A DNA stretch of 64,000 nucleotides, taken from contig NC_134397.1 in NCBI RefSeq assembly GCF_050003625.1, positions 224,130,537 to 224,194,536 on the forward strand. The letters run 5' to 3'. The position numbers and the translations under genes are program-made. The stretch comes from Haematobia irritans. Lineage: Eukaryota; Arthropoda; Insecta; Diptera; Muscidae. Below, one piece after another: positions 9,766 to 19,279 of the stretch. Positions within the stretch are counted from its first letter, which is position 1. Each line of letters begins with the position of its first letter. Under the pieces are notes generated by a model. It worked only from the letters and a program-made list of their open reading frames with translations, did not search any database and was not told the DNA's origin.

Positions 9766-10744
9766 CACCCTCACAAAAAATCGCTTCTGTAACATATACT
9801 CCCAAACATATTTTGCTTCAACCATATATATTTTTGGGTATTGCTCAAACATTTATATATTTGATCTCTACCAATATATAATATGTTTGAAAGCATTTTG
9901 GTCTAAACAATATATGTTTGGGTAGTCTAAGTTCCAAACATTTTGTATTTTTGCATCCAAATTCAATAATGTTGTCTTCCAAAAAACAATATGTTATTAT
10001 GTGACCATATAATATGTTTGGAAGCATTTTGCACCCAAAAATATTATATGCTTAAAAAGAATTCTCCCAAACAATATTGTGCTCAAAATTTTATTTATTT
10101 ATTTATATATTTACAATCATAATGAATTATGAAAATAAACAGGTAATATAGGTGCTAACAACATAGGTTTTCAACCTGAATGCTCAAAATTTGGTTTCGG
10201 CCCAATTGTATATTCCCCCACATCTTTCTCACTTCCACTAGATTTTTTTTAGTTCTTAGCACCTTTTTCTTTAATACAAACATTGTAGAAGAAATTATTC
10301 AATTGTATGATTTTTTTTATTTTAATTTTACCTTTTGCCGGACGGGGATTCGAAGAGCGGACCACACAGTTTGTAAGGATCAAAGAAGTAGCTGATCAAT
10401 TGCCCAAGGAAAAATACAATGTTAATTTTGTAATAACAAGCAACAACCACCAACTTAATTCAATATCGCTCCCTGTTAAATAGCGCTCCAAGCTACTAAA
10501 CACATATATGTTTATAGGCTATTTCTAAATTAATATATGTGTGCATCCAAGCATATTATATTTACAAACATTTTATGTCCCAAACATAATATGTTCTAAC
10601 ATATTAACATATATGTCCCAAACATGTTATGCTAGTTTATGAACATTATATGCTTGCACTCAAAAATATTGTGTTTAAAAATTTGTGTTCCAAACATATA
10701 ATGTTTATAGCCAAACATATGAAAAACAGTCTTTTTCGTCCGTG
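9766..10744 (-). mobile_element. Family N element, copy N1 (2-bp TSD, tRNA-like core)
   Basis: 979 bp. It begins CACCCTCACAAAAAATCGCT and ends with the inverse of CACGGACGAAAAAGACTG. The flanking dinucleotide CA is duplicated (9764-9765, 10745-10746). The arms are full of ATATGTTTG/CAAACATAT palindromic phrases. In the middle, on the minus strand near 10340-10420, is a tRNA-like segment with box B-like TCTTCGAATCCCC followed by AAAGGTAAAATTA. N4 (45132-46102) is nearly the same element in inverted orientation 35 kb away. Confidence 0.6.
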
Positions 10745-10836
10745 CAGAGATGGCAGTTTCCAAAACACTTAACTTTTTTCTGTTTATACCGCGCTTTTTG
10801 TCCTAGGTTAAGAAGTTTCCGAACTGCCCTCGTATG

Positions 10837-10879
10837 AATGTGTTTGGGAGTATATGTTACAGAAGCGATTTTTTTGAGG
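10837..10879 (+). mobile_element. Family N terminal fragment
   Basis: GTGTTTGGGAGTATATGTTA followed by CAGAAGCGATTTTTTTGAGG matches the right end of N4. The mariner at 7003 inserted just beside it. Only this end is recognisable. Confidence 0.5.
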
Positions 10880-10962
10880 GGGTAGATGAAAATCAAATGT
10901 GAAAAATGCTGATTTTTTCCCTCATCGATATTCTATTTCTAAGCACAAAGAACCCCTTTCCA

Positions 10963-11446
10963 CACCCTCAAAAAATCGCTTCTGTAACATATACGCCAAA
11001 CACATTCTGCTTCAAACATATATATTTTCAGGATTGGTCCAAATAAAATATTGTTTGTATTGTTCAAACATATTATGTTTCACCTTAGGACATACACTGG
11101 TAGTAAAAAATTTTAATGAAATTTTCTTTGTGTGAATATATTTTTAAGGCGCCAATTGGTTACTTCCATTATTTTACTTGCAGCATACTCTCTAGGTCTC
11201 TCTTTCTAAACACATATATGTTTATAGGCTATTTCAAAATTAATATATGTTTGCATCTAAGCTTATTATATTTGCAAACATTTTATGTCCCAAACATAAT
11301 ATGCTCTAATATATATGTCCCAAACATGTTATGCTAGTTTATAAACATTATATGCTTGAACTTAAAAATATTGTGTTAAAAAATTTGAGTTCCAAACATA
11401 TAATTTTTACACCCAAACATATGAAAAACAGTCTTTTTCGTCCGTG
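10963..11446 (-). mobile_element. Family N element, copy N2 (internally deleted)
   Basis: 484 bp with the same ends as N1 (CACCCTCAAAAAATCGCT; inverse of CACGGACGAAAAAGACTG) and the same CA dinucleotide on both sides (10961-10962, 11447-11448). The tRNA-like core is missing. In its place, 11090-11200 is unrelated sequence with CTCTAGGTCTCTCTTTCT. The terminal arms match N1 closely. Confidence 0.6.
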
Positions 11447-11552
11447 CACAATTGTAAAAAAGATGGGAGGTCATCATACACAAGAAATATTCTCCCACAG
11501 ACATCAATTAAATCTGGGGATACAAAAAAATAACTTTTATAAAACTCATTTA

Positions 11553-12008
11553 CACACATTTTCACGAAGCTCCGTTAGTGTTCCGTTAGGTAATGAACTT
11601 TTAACCCTCTAATGCCCCAATTTTTTTGCCAGCTGATTAAATTTTCAATGTTAACGACACAAAAGCAAGAGAACTAAGCAAGAAAAATTTATACGGTAAA
11701 ATTCAGCATATGCTGCAAAGCCTCTTGAATAGTTTCAAATAATTTTTCTTTTTATTTTGCCCATTTTTGTTGTCTTAAGGTGTGTTTTACTAAAAGCTTC
11801 CTTATTAAATGAAGTCCGCCTAAAGGCGGGCTTGGGCATTAGAGGGTTAAACTGTACTATGGACATATCTGTTAACTTGCCTACATATTCCACATACCAG
11901 TTAGAAATTTAGCTTCCGAACAATTTTCAGTTAACCGGAGAGAAAATATATGCAATTTACTTTCTGTTAACTGGCAGTTAAAACCAAACGGAGCTACAAG
12001 AAAATGGC
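11553..12008. mobile_element. MITE family E, copy E1, split by a piggyBac-type MITE
   Basis: The left end ACACATTTTCACGAAGCTCC and the right end GGAGCTACAAGAAAATGG are inverted copies. The interior matches 62014-62227 in the opposite orientation (CTGTTAACTGGCAGTTAA, TTAACCGGAGAGAA). Without the nested piece it is ~210 bp. The target duplication is unclear. Confidence 0.55.
11605..11846. mobile_element. piggyBac-type MITE, TTAA-flanked
   Basis: 242 bp with perfect 13-bp terminal inverted repeats CCCTCTAATGCCC and TTAA on both sides (11601-11604, 11847-11850). A CCC start with a TTAA duplication is the piggyBac signature. No ORF is present. A small palindrome, GTCCGCCTAAAGGCGGGC, lies just inside the right end. 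Confidence 0.8.
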
Positions 12009-13789
12009 CGTTAGAAGGATTTAAAGCAATTACTATATTTTAACGAATAGGTACCTAAAGGTGGAGGAATCTAGTTAGAAACGCAACGGTACCAGTAAAT
12101 TGTCGTAATTCTAAAAATGAATTATGGAAATCTTAAAAAAATTGGAATAGACTTAAGTTTAATTTTCGCACGATATAGTTCATTATTCCCATTCATTCTT
12201 CACTTATTTTCTGTGCAGCAGATAACTTTATATGTATCATAAAATCCATTTAGAGATTTTACTACTTTTTCAGCGATTTAATGAGACCGGAAGGAGCATA
12301 CACATTTTCTTTTCTTCAACCATGAATCGATATTGAGACTAAGGATTTTAAATTTCTTTCGTGACCTGTCTACATTTGCCTTTTTCCACATGTATTTGAA
12401 AAAGTCGACTTTGCTTGTAATATGAATTCACCTTCATATTTCCATCGCTTACAGTGCTAACAAATTTATTCCGTAAATTGTAATCTTAATTGAACGAATT
12501 TGATTTTTTTTCTGCACTCTGATATATAAATTCTAAATTTATTTCTCTATTAATTTCAATACAAAAAACGAAAACATTTCATTTTTACTGCAAACTAAAG
12601 GTATATAGTCAATAGTGGTATTTGCTAAAAATAAATGAAATCAACCAAAATATCTGTTAGGATGAAAAAATAAAAAATATTCGATGCAATTGGCATACTT
12701 TGTGTATCGAGTAAATTTATCAGTCTATGTTCCAGTTGTTTTGCTGAAAAACTAAAAATAATTCAAACGTTATACAAATTGAGAAGCTTTTAAATAAAAC
12801 TACATTTTCAAATTAAAATAAATCCGAATCGAGACGACCGAGATTGCCTAGGAGAAACAAAAAGTTACGAACGAAAAAAAAAAACAAATGGGGTAAATTA
12901 GTTTTCAACTGTTTTTGTGTGTTTGAGCTGCAATTTTGAACAAACTGTTTTATATACTCTGCCATTTTTAGTCTTAATAAACTCGAAATAATTGTACATT
13001 TTAATTAAATGCATACTCGTACATACACCCCCACCCACCCATCATACACTTGCAAGCACATATCAATGCATTCAACAATTGTGCACTCATACAATTGCAT
13101 GTATGCATGCATGCACTTAAATGTACACTCACTCTCTCGCTCTTGCTCTACATATCTTCCATACTCATCGTTTATAGCTCTATGAGTATGAAGTACACTT
13201 TGTTTTTTTTTGTATAGAGAGTATAAAGTATAGCTTATTTGTATTTGTTATTCATACTTTTATAAGCTGTTAATAGTTTTAAATATTTTATAAAAACGAA
13301 ACTTTTTGTTATTATTATTTTGTTTGTTAGTTTTTAAAAAAATGTATACATTCTATTGATACTTCAAATATTATTGTTCTCCAAGAGTATTATATTAACT
13401 TTTAGCTCAACAAAGTATACATACAGAGTTTTAATTAACATCATGTTGTCGGTACTTTCTGTTATACTTGTTTTTCATTCAATGGCGTGGTTGAAGGGTT
13501 TTTTTCTATTCAAGCCCACTCGTTTGGTATCAGAAATGAATCATTAGAGATAAGATAAAATTTGGAAAAGTTCAATTCTCTGAATTGAATTTTTGTTATC
13601 TTCAGTCGTCACACATTGAGTATTTTGATATTTATTTTAGAACATGGCTCCTTTATTTATCTACTTTTATTTGTGAAAAGTGGAGTTGAATGAACAAACA
13701 TTGTTTTGATGGAAATTGTATCTACTTACGTACGTTATTCTTTAGCAGAGTCCAATTCATTCGTTTGTTGCAAACACACCCAAAAAAAA
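12009..13789. other. AT-rich intergenic DNA, no gene recognised
   Basis: Mostly unique-looking AT-rich sequence. A GCATGTATGCATGCATGCAC palindromic run lies near 13098-13117, with CT/CA-rich microsatellite text at 13025-13150. Short ORFs (13356, 13690) show no domain. It may be intronic or intergenic to the host gene. Confidence 0.5.
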
Positions 13790-14204
13790 GTACGAGGTTT
13801 GCCTTTTATATTTCGAGATTAAAAAGCAAAAATAAATATTATTCATCGAAAATCGCTTTATTTTTTTTTTTTCAAAATATTCCCCATTAAAGTTTATACA
13901 CTTTTGCCTGCGTTTGAATCAATTGTTGTAGCACCTTTGCCGCTTCTTCAGGGGTCGAAAAACGTTGATGTCCCATTTTATTTTCTACGTACGGTAATAA
14001 AAAAGAACTCATTCGGTGCCAAGTCAGAATTATACGGCGGATGACCTATAAAATCGCTCAAAAATGCACACTCAGAGAAAGAATATGATCATCCCAAACC
14101 AGTGTTGCCAGGAAAATTTTTCGGTTTACAGTACAAGGATAAAAAAGTTCCCTACTTTCCCTTACATTCCCTAAAAAGTTTCCCTATAGTACTTTTCGTT
14201 CTAT

Positions 14205-15590
14205 AAAATTAAAATTTTGACAAAACTTTCTATAAAAATAAAATTTTGACAAAATTTTCTATAGAAATAAAATTTTGAAAAAATTTTCTATACAAATAAA
14301 ATTTTGACAAAAATTTCTATAGAAATAATATTTTGCCAAGTTTTCTATACAAATAAAATGTTTACAAAATTTTCTACAGGAATACAATTTTGACGAAATA
14401 TATAAATAAAATTTTGACAAAATTTTCTATAGAAATAAATTTTTGACAAAATTTTCTACAGATATAAAATTCTGACAACATTTTCTATAGGAATAAAATA
14501 TTGACAAAATTTTCTATAGAAACAAAATCTTGACAAAATTTTTTATAGAAATAAAATTTTCTATAGAAACAAAATTTTCTATAGAAATACAATTCTGACA
14601 AAATTTTTTATAGAAACAAACAAATGTTGTCACATTTTCTATAGAAACAAAATTTTGACAACATTTTCTATAGAAATAACATTTTGAAAAAATTTTCTAC
14701 AGAAATACAATTCTGACAAAATTTTTTATAGAAACAAAATTTTGACAACATTTTCTATAGAAACAAAATTTTGACAACATTTTCTATAAAAATAACATTT
14801 TGAAAAAATTTTCTGTAGAAATAACATTTTGACAAAATATTCTATAGAAATAATATTTTGACAAAATTTTCTATAGAAATAAAGTTTTGAAAAAATTTTC
14901 TACAGATATAAAATTTTGACAAAATTTTCTATAGGAATAAAATTTTACAAAATTTTGTATAGAAACAACATTTTGACAAAATTTTCTATAGAAATAACAT
15001 TTTGACAAAATTTTCTACAGAAATAAAATTTTGACAAAATTTTCTATACAAAAAAAAATTTGACAAAATGTTCTATATAAATAAAATTTTGACAAAATTT
15101 TCTATAGAAATAATATTTTCCACAATAACAAAACAAAACGAATGCAAAAAGAAGAGGAATCACGCTCAAAATAAACCCAGCCAACTGCACTCAAATCGAT
15201 GATTTAACAGTGGCATAGGAAAAGAGACCCAACAATGAACCCTACTTGAACCTTCCGAAAAAAGGTCGGTTTATGCCGAAATAAATTCGAAACAAACATA
15301 TCTCTTTTCCTATGCCACTGTCAAATCATCGTCAGTCATGACAAACATTCTTTTCCTCTGTTGTTTAAGCTACACTTGTAGTTTAGTCAATGTATAAAAA
15401 AAACAACAGAAATAATATTTTGACAAAATTTTCTATAGAAATAAAGTTTTGACAAAATTTTTTGCAGATATAAATTTCTGACAAAGTTTTCTATAGGAAT
15501 AAAATTTTACAGAATTTTGTTTAGAAACAACATTTTGACAAAATTTTCTATAGAAACAACATTTTGACGAAATTTTCTATAGAAATTTTT
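14205..15590 (-). repeat. 29-bp minisatellite array inside the hAT element
   Basis: About 30 to 40 degenerate units of GACAAAATTTTCTATAGAAA + TAAAATTTT, the reverse of the arrays in the DINE-A copies. Substitutions at the central palindrome (CTACAG, CTATAC) are frequent, so this array is older than the near-perfect ones at 55.2-55.8 kb. It is broken at 15121-15405. Confidence 0.9.
15121..15405. repeat. Hairpin-forming insertion in the minisatellite
   Basis: Non-array DNA with a near-perfect ~28-bp inverted repeat. The left arm GATGATTTAACAGTGGCATA starts at ~15198 and the right arm ends TATGCCACTGTCAAATCATC at ~15330, with a loop of ~75 bp. The array phrase AGAAATAATATTTT occurs on both sides, which could be a target duplication or simply the array repeat. 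Confidence 0.6.
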
Positions 15591-16530
15591 GTTTGGTAGA
15601 TTTGTGGTAAAATTCAATTATTATTATTATTTTGGCACGAGTGGTAGCCGTGGTTACAACACATTGTCAAAGATCCATCCTTGCCGGTTTCTAATTTCCT
15701 GGTCTAGAGCCACCAAAAAGTAGAAGTTATTAAAAATTGTGTTGAGTGAAAAAGTCCCTACATTGTGTCCGTACGTCCCTACAAGACGCTAAAGACCCTA
15801 CTTCTGGCAACACTGCCCCAAACGTGTTTCAAGATCAAATGTTTTTTTGGGCGGTAGACATGGAATGTGGTTGTCGTGAAACCCGACAATTTTCGTGACT
15901 CATGCGTGAGTCACGCTGATAGAAGCAGCGTTAGTGTGCGTGATTAAATAATCAAATGTCGTGCGTGAGAGTTAGTCACGAAAATAATCCTGTCGAGAGT
16001 GTGCTTGAGTAATGAATTTCGGAAAAATACGAAAAAGAATCCCACTCACGAACATAGAAACGGTTACAAGTTGAATTCACTTACAATTTTAGTGACAGAG
16101 TTTAATAGCGCTCTCGATTTTAATATTACTCACGTGGGTGATCATATTCCTTCTCTGCGTGCAGTTGTGAAGAGTTATCCATCTTCGGCGTTTAGTTTTC
16201 TTGATTTCTTGGAAGACAACTGCCAATATATTTTTAAGCACCGCTCAGAATTGACCGTTTTGCCTTGCGACACAACCGGATTTTCCGAAAAAAAAACAGG
16301 CGATCCTTTGTCACGACGCCATAGACGTGTTTCGAAGTACCGTGATGGTATTTTTGGATTTTTTTTTGTTTTTGGACCAATCGACACAAGCCTGTTTTTT
16401 AGCGATTGGCAAATTGTATATGATCCAATGCGAACCACTTTTTTGACGGTCAAATGTTCCAATATGGGATGTATGCTGATGCCAATAATGCCTAAGATCT
16501 CACGATAGGTCACATCATGACGGGATGTGT

Positions 16531-17345
16531 GCGTGTGAGTAAAATGTCACTCACGCTCACGTACATTCATGAAGAAATAATCTTACTCACGCAAATTCAT
16601 GCACGACATGTGACTAGAAATTCACAGTCACGTACATTCACGAAATGAAAAGTCATAACTAACAATTTGCACGATTCACGACAAGTTTCGTGATTCACGA
16701 AAAATTTCTAAACCCGACAATTCTCGTGACTCACGAAAATTCACGTGATTCACGAGATTTCTAGTGAATGACAAAAATTCTCGTGACACAAAAATTGTTA
16801 CGACAATATTCATGATTCACGAAAATGTTCGTGGCACCACAACTCGCATGATTCACGAAATTTTTTTTGATTCAAGACAGACCTCATCACTTGCTCTAAT
16901 TATTCATGAATAAGAAACATTTTCATTTTCACGGAACCATTAGCATCACAATGGTTCATCAGTGAATCATCAAACAACGGACACTATTGAAATCTTAAGC
17001 GTGAGCATTAATTTAATCGTGAACGTGAATATGTTCGTGAGTGTGAATTTTCATCGTGAACGTGAATTTTATGGTGAACATGGAGTTTACTGTGATCGTA
17101 AACGTGAAATTTATCATGAACGTGAAATTTATCGTGAGTATGATTTCGAAGAAATATTACTCACCTATATTTACGAACAGAATTTGATTTTCACTCGCAC
17201 GACATATTTTTGTTTAGTTCCATTCACACACCTTCACTAGATATAGTTTAAATTCCATTCACTACTCACTTGATTGACGCGTGAATCACGCATGTCGCGA
17301 AAATTTCCTGCCACGCGCATACCTCTAAGCACTACCTTGAAATAT
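16531..17345. repeat. TCGTGA/TCACGA-rich tract
   Basis: Dense short phrases such as GATTCACGAAA, CGTGATTCACGA and TCTCGTGACTCACGAAAATT in the left half, and CGTGAACGTGAATTT and TTATCGTGAGTATG in the right half. Orientation bias flips in the middle, so the tract can fold back on itself. Similar phrases occur in D1 at 15870-15990. It lies between pieces of one mariner relic and is therefore an insertion. The family is not recognised. The ORF at 16962-17240 is made of the repeats. Confidence 0.6.
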
Positions 17346-17360
17346 CACCTGGCGCATACA

Positions 17361-17560
17361 CACAGAGAAGGAATTAATTATTTGCGGTGAACATGTAACA
17401 TGTTCGGCGCAAACATGTTACTTTCTCAGACATTATGTATCTGATTTTGACAACCCTATTATATTTGACGAAAAAACCAACTTTTTGCGACAAAAGTGTT
17501 ATTTCGTCCCCATCCAAAACTAATATTTTGCTCTAAGAGATGATCATATTCCTTTTCTGC
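17361..17560. mobile_element. MITE family D, copy D2
   Basis: Short copy with inverted ends CACAGAGAAGGAATTA and CAGAAAAGGAATATGATCAT. The interior has AACATGTAACATGTTCGGCG. It is flanked by ATACA and TGCA, a degraded duplication. It sits inside the N-terminal region of the mariner relic. Confidence 0.5.
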
Positions 17561-17720
17561 ATGCAGCTGGTTTCCGGAGAAACAACTGATCCTTGACGGA
17601 GCTTCATCGCCAAAAATTTAATTAAATTCGTCGATACATGGTTGTTGAGTTAATCCACGTTTCACAAATAATCGGATGAAATGTTCACATTTTAATTTTA
17701 TTTTTTTTGGCGTGATGAAT

Positions 17721-18761
17721 CTTTTAACTTGCTGTAAACAAAACACGTTCTGAATACGTATAACCTCAAACAATAAAAAATCATACCAAGAAGATCGTTT
17801 AAATTTGTAACACTTCGGGTCAGCTACCATATAAATTTCTATATTCAATAATCTACAACAAATTAAATAATTTAAGAAATCTTAAAAATATCTTTAAAAT
17901 TTTGTGAAAATTCCATAAAATTTTTAAGTAAACTTGAAATGGGATTGAATTTAAATTCTTTGAAGCAAATAGAAAGAAATTCATCCTTTTTTGTTTGCAA
18001 AATCCCTAGTAACTCCCAAGGAAATACACAATCTAATTTAGCTTTTCATTTACTATATGAAGGAAAACAAGAACGAAACACCTATCAAAACCCGTGCTGC
18101 ATACGGAAAATCAAGTCACATTCAAAAGAACTCTCATTTATCCAAATCGTCTTTCATGTAAGTCCACACTCGGTTCGGAGTTTGCATTGGATTTCAAGTG
18201 TGCAATCTCTGACTCCAGTTAAACCAATAATGCCTCTCGAAAACATTGAACGTTGTGGACATTCAGTCATTTTGCATTGTCAAATCTTTTGGAAAAAAGA
18301 TTCCCTTTGGTAACATAGTCATTAAATGCTACAACTGCTGAAACATGCCATTCCTTAGTCACTTCCACTTTTCACACAAACAAACAATTTTTTTAACAAT
18401 AGAAAGCATTTCATGTTGCATGTCGAATACGTAGAATTGGAGGGTGAGGAGAGGAGTTCTAAGGAAAGTTGGAAAAGCAATTAAAATTAACCTCTGTAAC
18501 TTATTGCAGGAGTGCAATATGAAAACCGGTTTTATTATTTGCGGTTGTTCTTATTAAGGGTTCTGGTATTGGATCTAACCACGGTAGCGATTCACTTGAT
18601 GTACATTTTGCTTAAAATGTGAACAGAATTGATACATACATTTTTTGTCGCTTTTTCAAGTGGTCACACTATTTTTGATACTAAATGCATTATTTTTAAA
18701 ATTTTTGTGCTGTAGTATTTTCTGTAAGTCTGTGGAACTCAATTGTAGTGAATATTAGGGC
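17721..18761. other. AT-rich DNA, nothing recognised
   Basis: No gene, repeat end or conserved protein is visible. The 124-codon ORF at 17939-18313 has no recognisable motif and no codon-bias support, so it is not called. Confidence 0.4.
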
Positions 18762-18980
18762 TAGTGATATTTCCGAAGGTTTCAAAGCGTCTCACTGCAA
18801 TGTGGAACGCCGTTCGGACTCGGCTATAAAAAGGAGGTCCCTTGTCATTGAGCTTAACATGGAATCGGGCAGCACTCAGTGATAAGAGAGAAGTTCACCA
18901 ATGTGGTATCACAATGGACTGAATAGTCTAAGTGAGCCTGATACATCGGGCTGCCACCTAACCTAACCTAACCTAACCTA
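18762..18980 (+). mobile_element. SINE1 copy, 5'-truncated
   Basis: Matches the body of SINE1 on the plus strand (GGAACGCCGTTCGGACTCGG, AACATGGAATCGGGCAGCAC) and ends with four CCTAA-type repeats. The tRNA-like head is missing, typical of incomplete reverse transcription. Confidence 0.8.
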
Positions 18981-19279
18981 GGGCTGTGATCAGTGCCTTA
19001 AAATAGTTGAGGTAACGCGTCAAATGCTATATTTCTAAGTGCCTTCCCCCTCCTAATGCCATAATAATAATAATAAATAGCCACAACCGCATGTTTTAAT
19101 ACGGGTCGGTTCAATTACAAAATATTTTAAAAAACCTAATAACCGAATAATAATTTCACAAAATCCGGATTTCATTGGAATAAGATTAGCTGCGAGATCT
19201 CCATCAAACCTGTTCGTCAAAATTATACAAATCCTGAACAGTACTTTCTCAGAAATCATTTCTCTCAATTATAGCAAAA
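18981..19279. other. Short unique spacer
   Basis: AT-rich, with an ATAATAATAATAATA run near 19062-19076. Nothing else is recognisable. Confidence 0.4.

Larger units (their letters stand above)
7003..10832 (-). mobile_element. mariner element, TA-flanked, split by two later insertions
   Basis: TIRs are CGAGGGCGGTTCGGAAACTT at 7003 and the inverse of CGAGGGCAGTTCGGAAACTT ending at 10832. TA duplications are at 7001-7002 and 10833-10834. Removing the Transib-like insert (7334-8907) and N1 (9766-10744) with their TSDs leaves about 1.27 kb, the usual mariner length. The element had itself landed next to an N-family end (10837-10879). Order of events: mariner first, then N1 and the Transib-like element, then a DINE-B copy inside the latter. 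Confidence 0.85.
14100..15815. mobile_element. hAT non-autonomous element carrying a 29-bp array
   Basis: Ends CAGTGTTGCCAGGAAA and the inverse of CAGTGTTGCCAGAAGT. The 8-bp flank is TCCCAAAC/CCCCAAAC (14092-14099, 15816-15823), one mismatch. Both agree with hAT. The interior is a ~900-bp array of degenerate 29-bp units plus a hairpin insertion at 15121-15405. Near 15640 the right side carries GGCACGAGTGGTAGCC, the same module that precedes the arrays in DINE-A. There is no transposase. Confidence 0.75.
14069..16159. mobile_element. MITE family D, copy D1 (hosts a hAT element)
   Basis: Termini are CACTCAGAGAAAGAATATGA on the left and the inverse of CGCAGAGAAGGAATATGATC on the right. TGCA lies outside both ends (14065-14068, 16160-16163). 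Removing the hAT insert leaves ~370 bp. The right part holds GTGACTCATGCGTGAGTCAC and other TCGTGA/TCACGA phrases. Related copies: 17361-17560, 48805-48872, 62689-63429. Confidence 0.6.
13790..17720 (-). pseudogene. mariner transposase relic, broken by nested elements
   Basis: Pieces of one mariner-type transposase in the right order on the minus strand. 17570-17720: RLFVKRGLTQQPCIDEFN and FGDEAPSR (N-terminal HTH region). 16168-16530: VTYREILG, EHLTVKKV, FFGKSG and, after frameshifts, VFQEIKKTKRRRWITLHN. 13880-14068: IGHPPYNSDLAPNEFFL, then ENKMGHQRFSTPEEAAKV with a stop near 13890. A TIR-like ACGAGGTTTGCCTTT inverse lies near 13790. It is split by D1 (14069-16159), the TCGTGA-rich tract and D2 (17361-17560). 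Much of the catalytic core is missing, so it is inactive. Confidence 0.7.

Noticed and set aside
9477..9881. 134-codon plus-strand ORF
   Set aside because: Antisense to the mariner transposase and the N1 end.
15999..16508. 169-codon plus-strand ORF
   Set aside because: Most of it is antisense to the mariner transposase relic, which has the recognisable motifs on the minus strand.
17939..18313. 124-codon ORF
   Set aside because: No motif, no homologous repeat or gene signal. Left as unexplained DNA.
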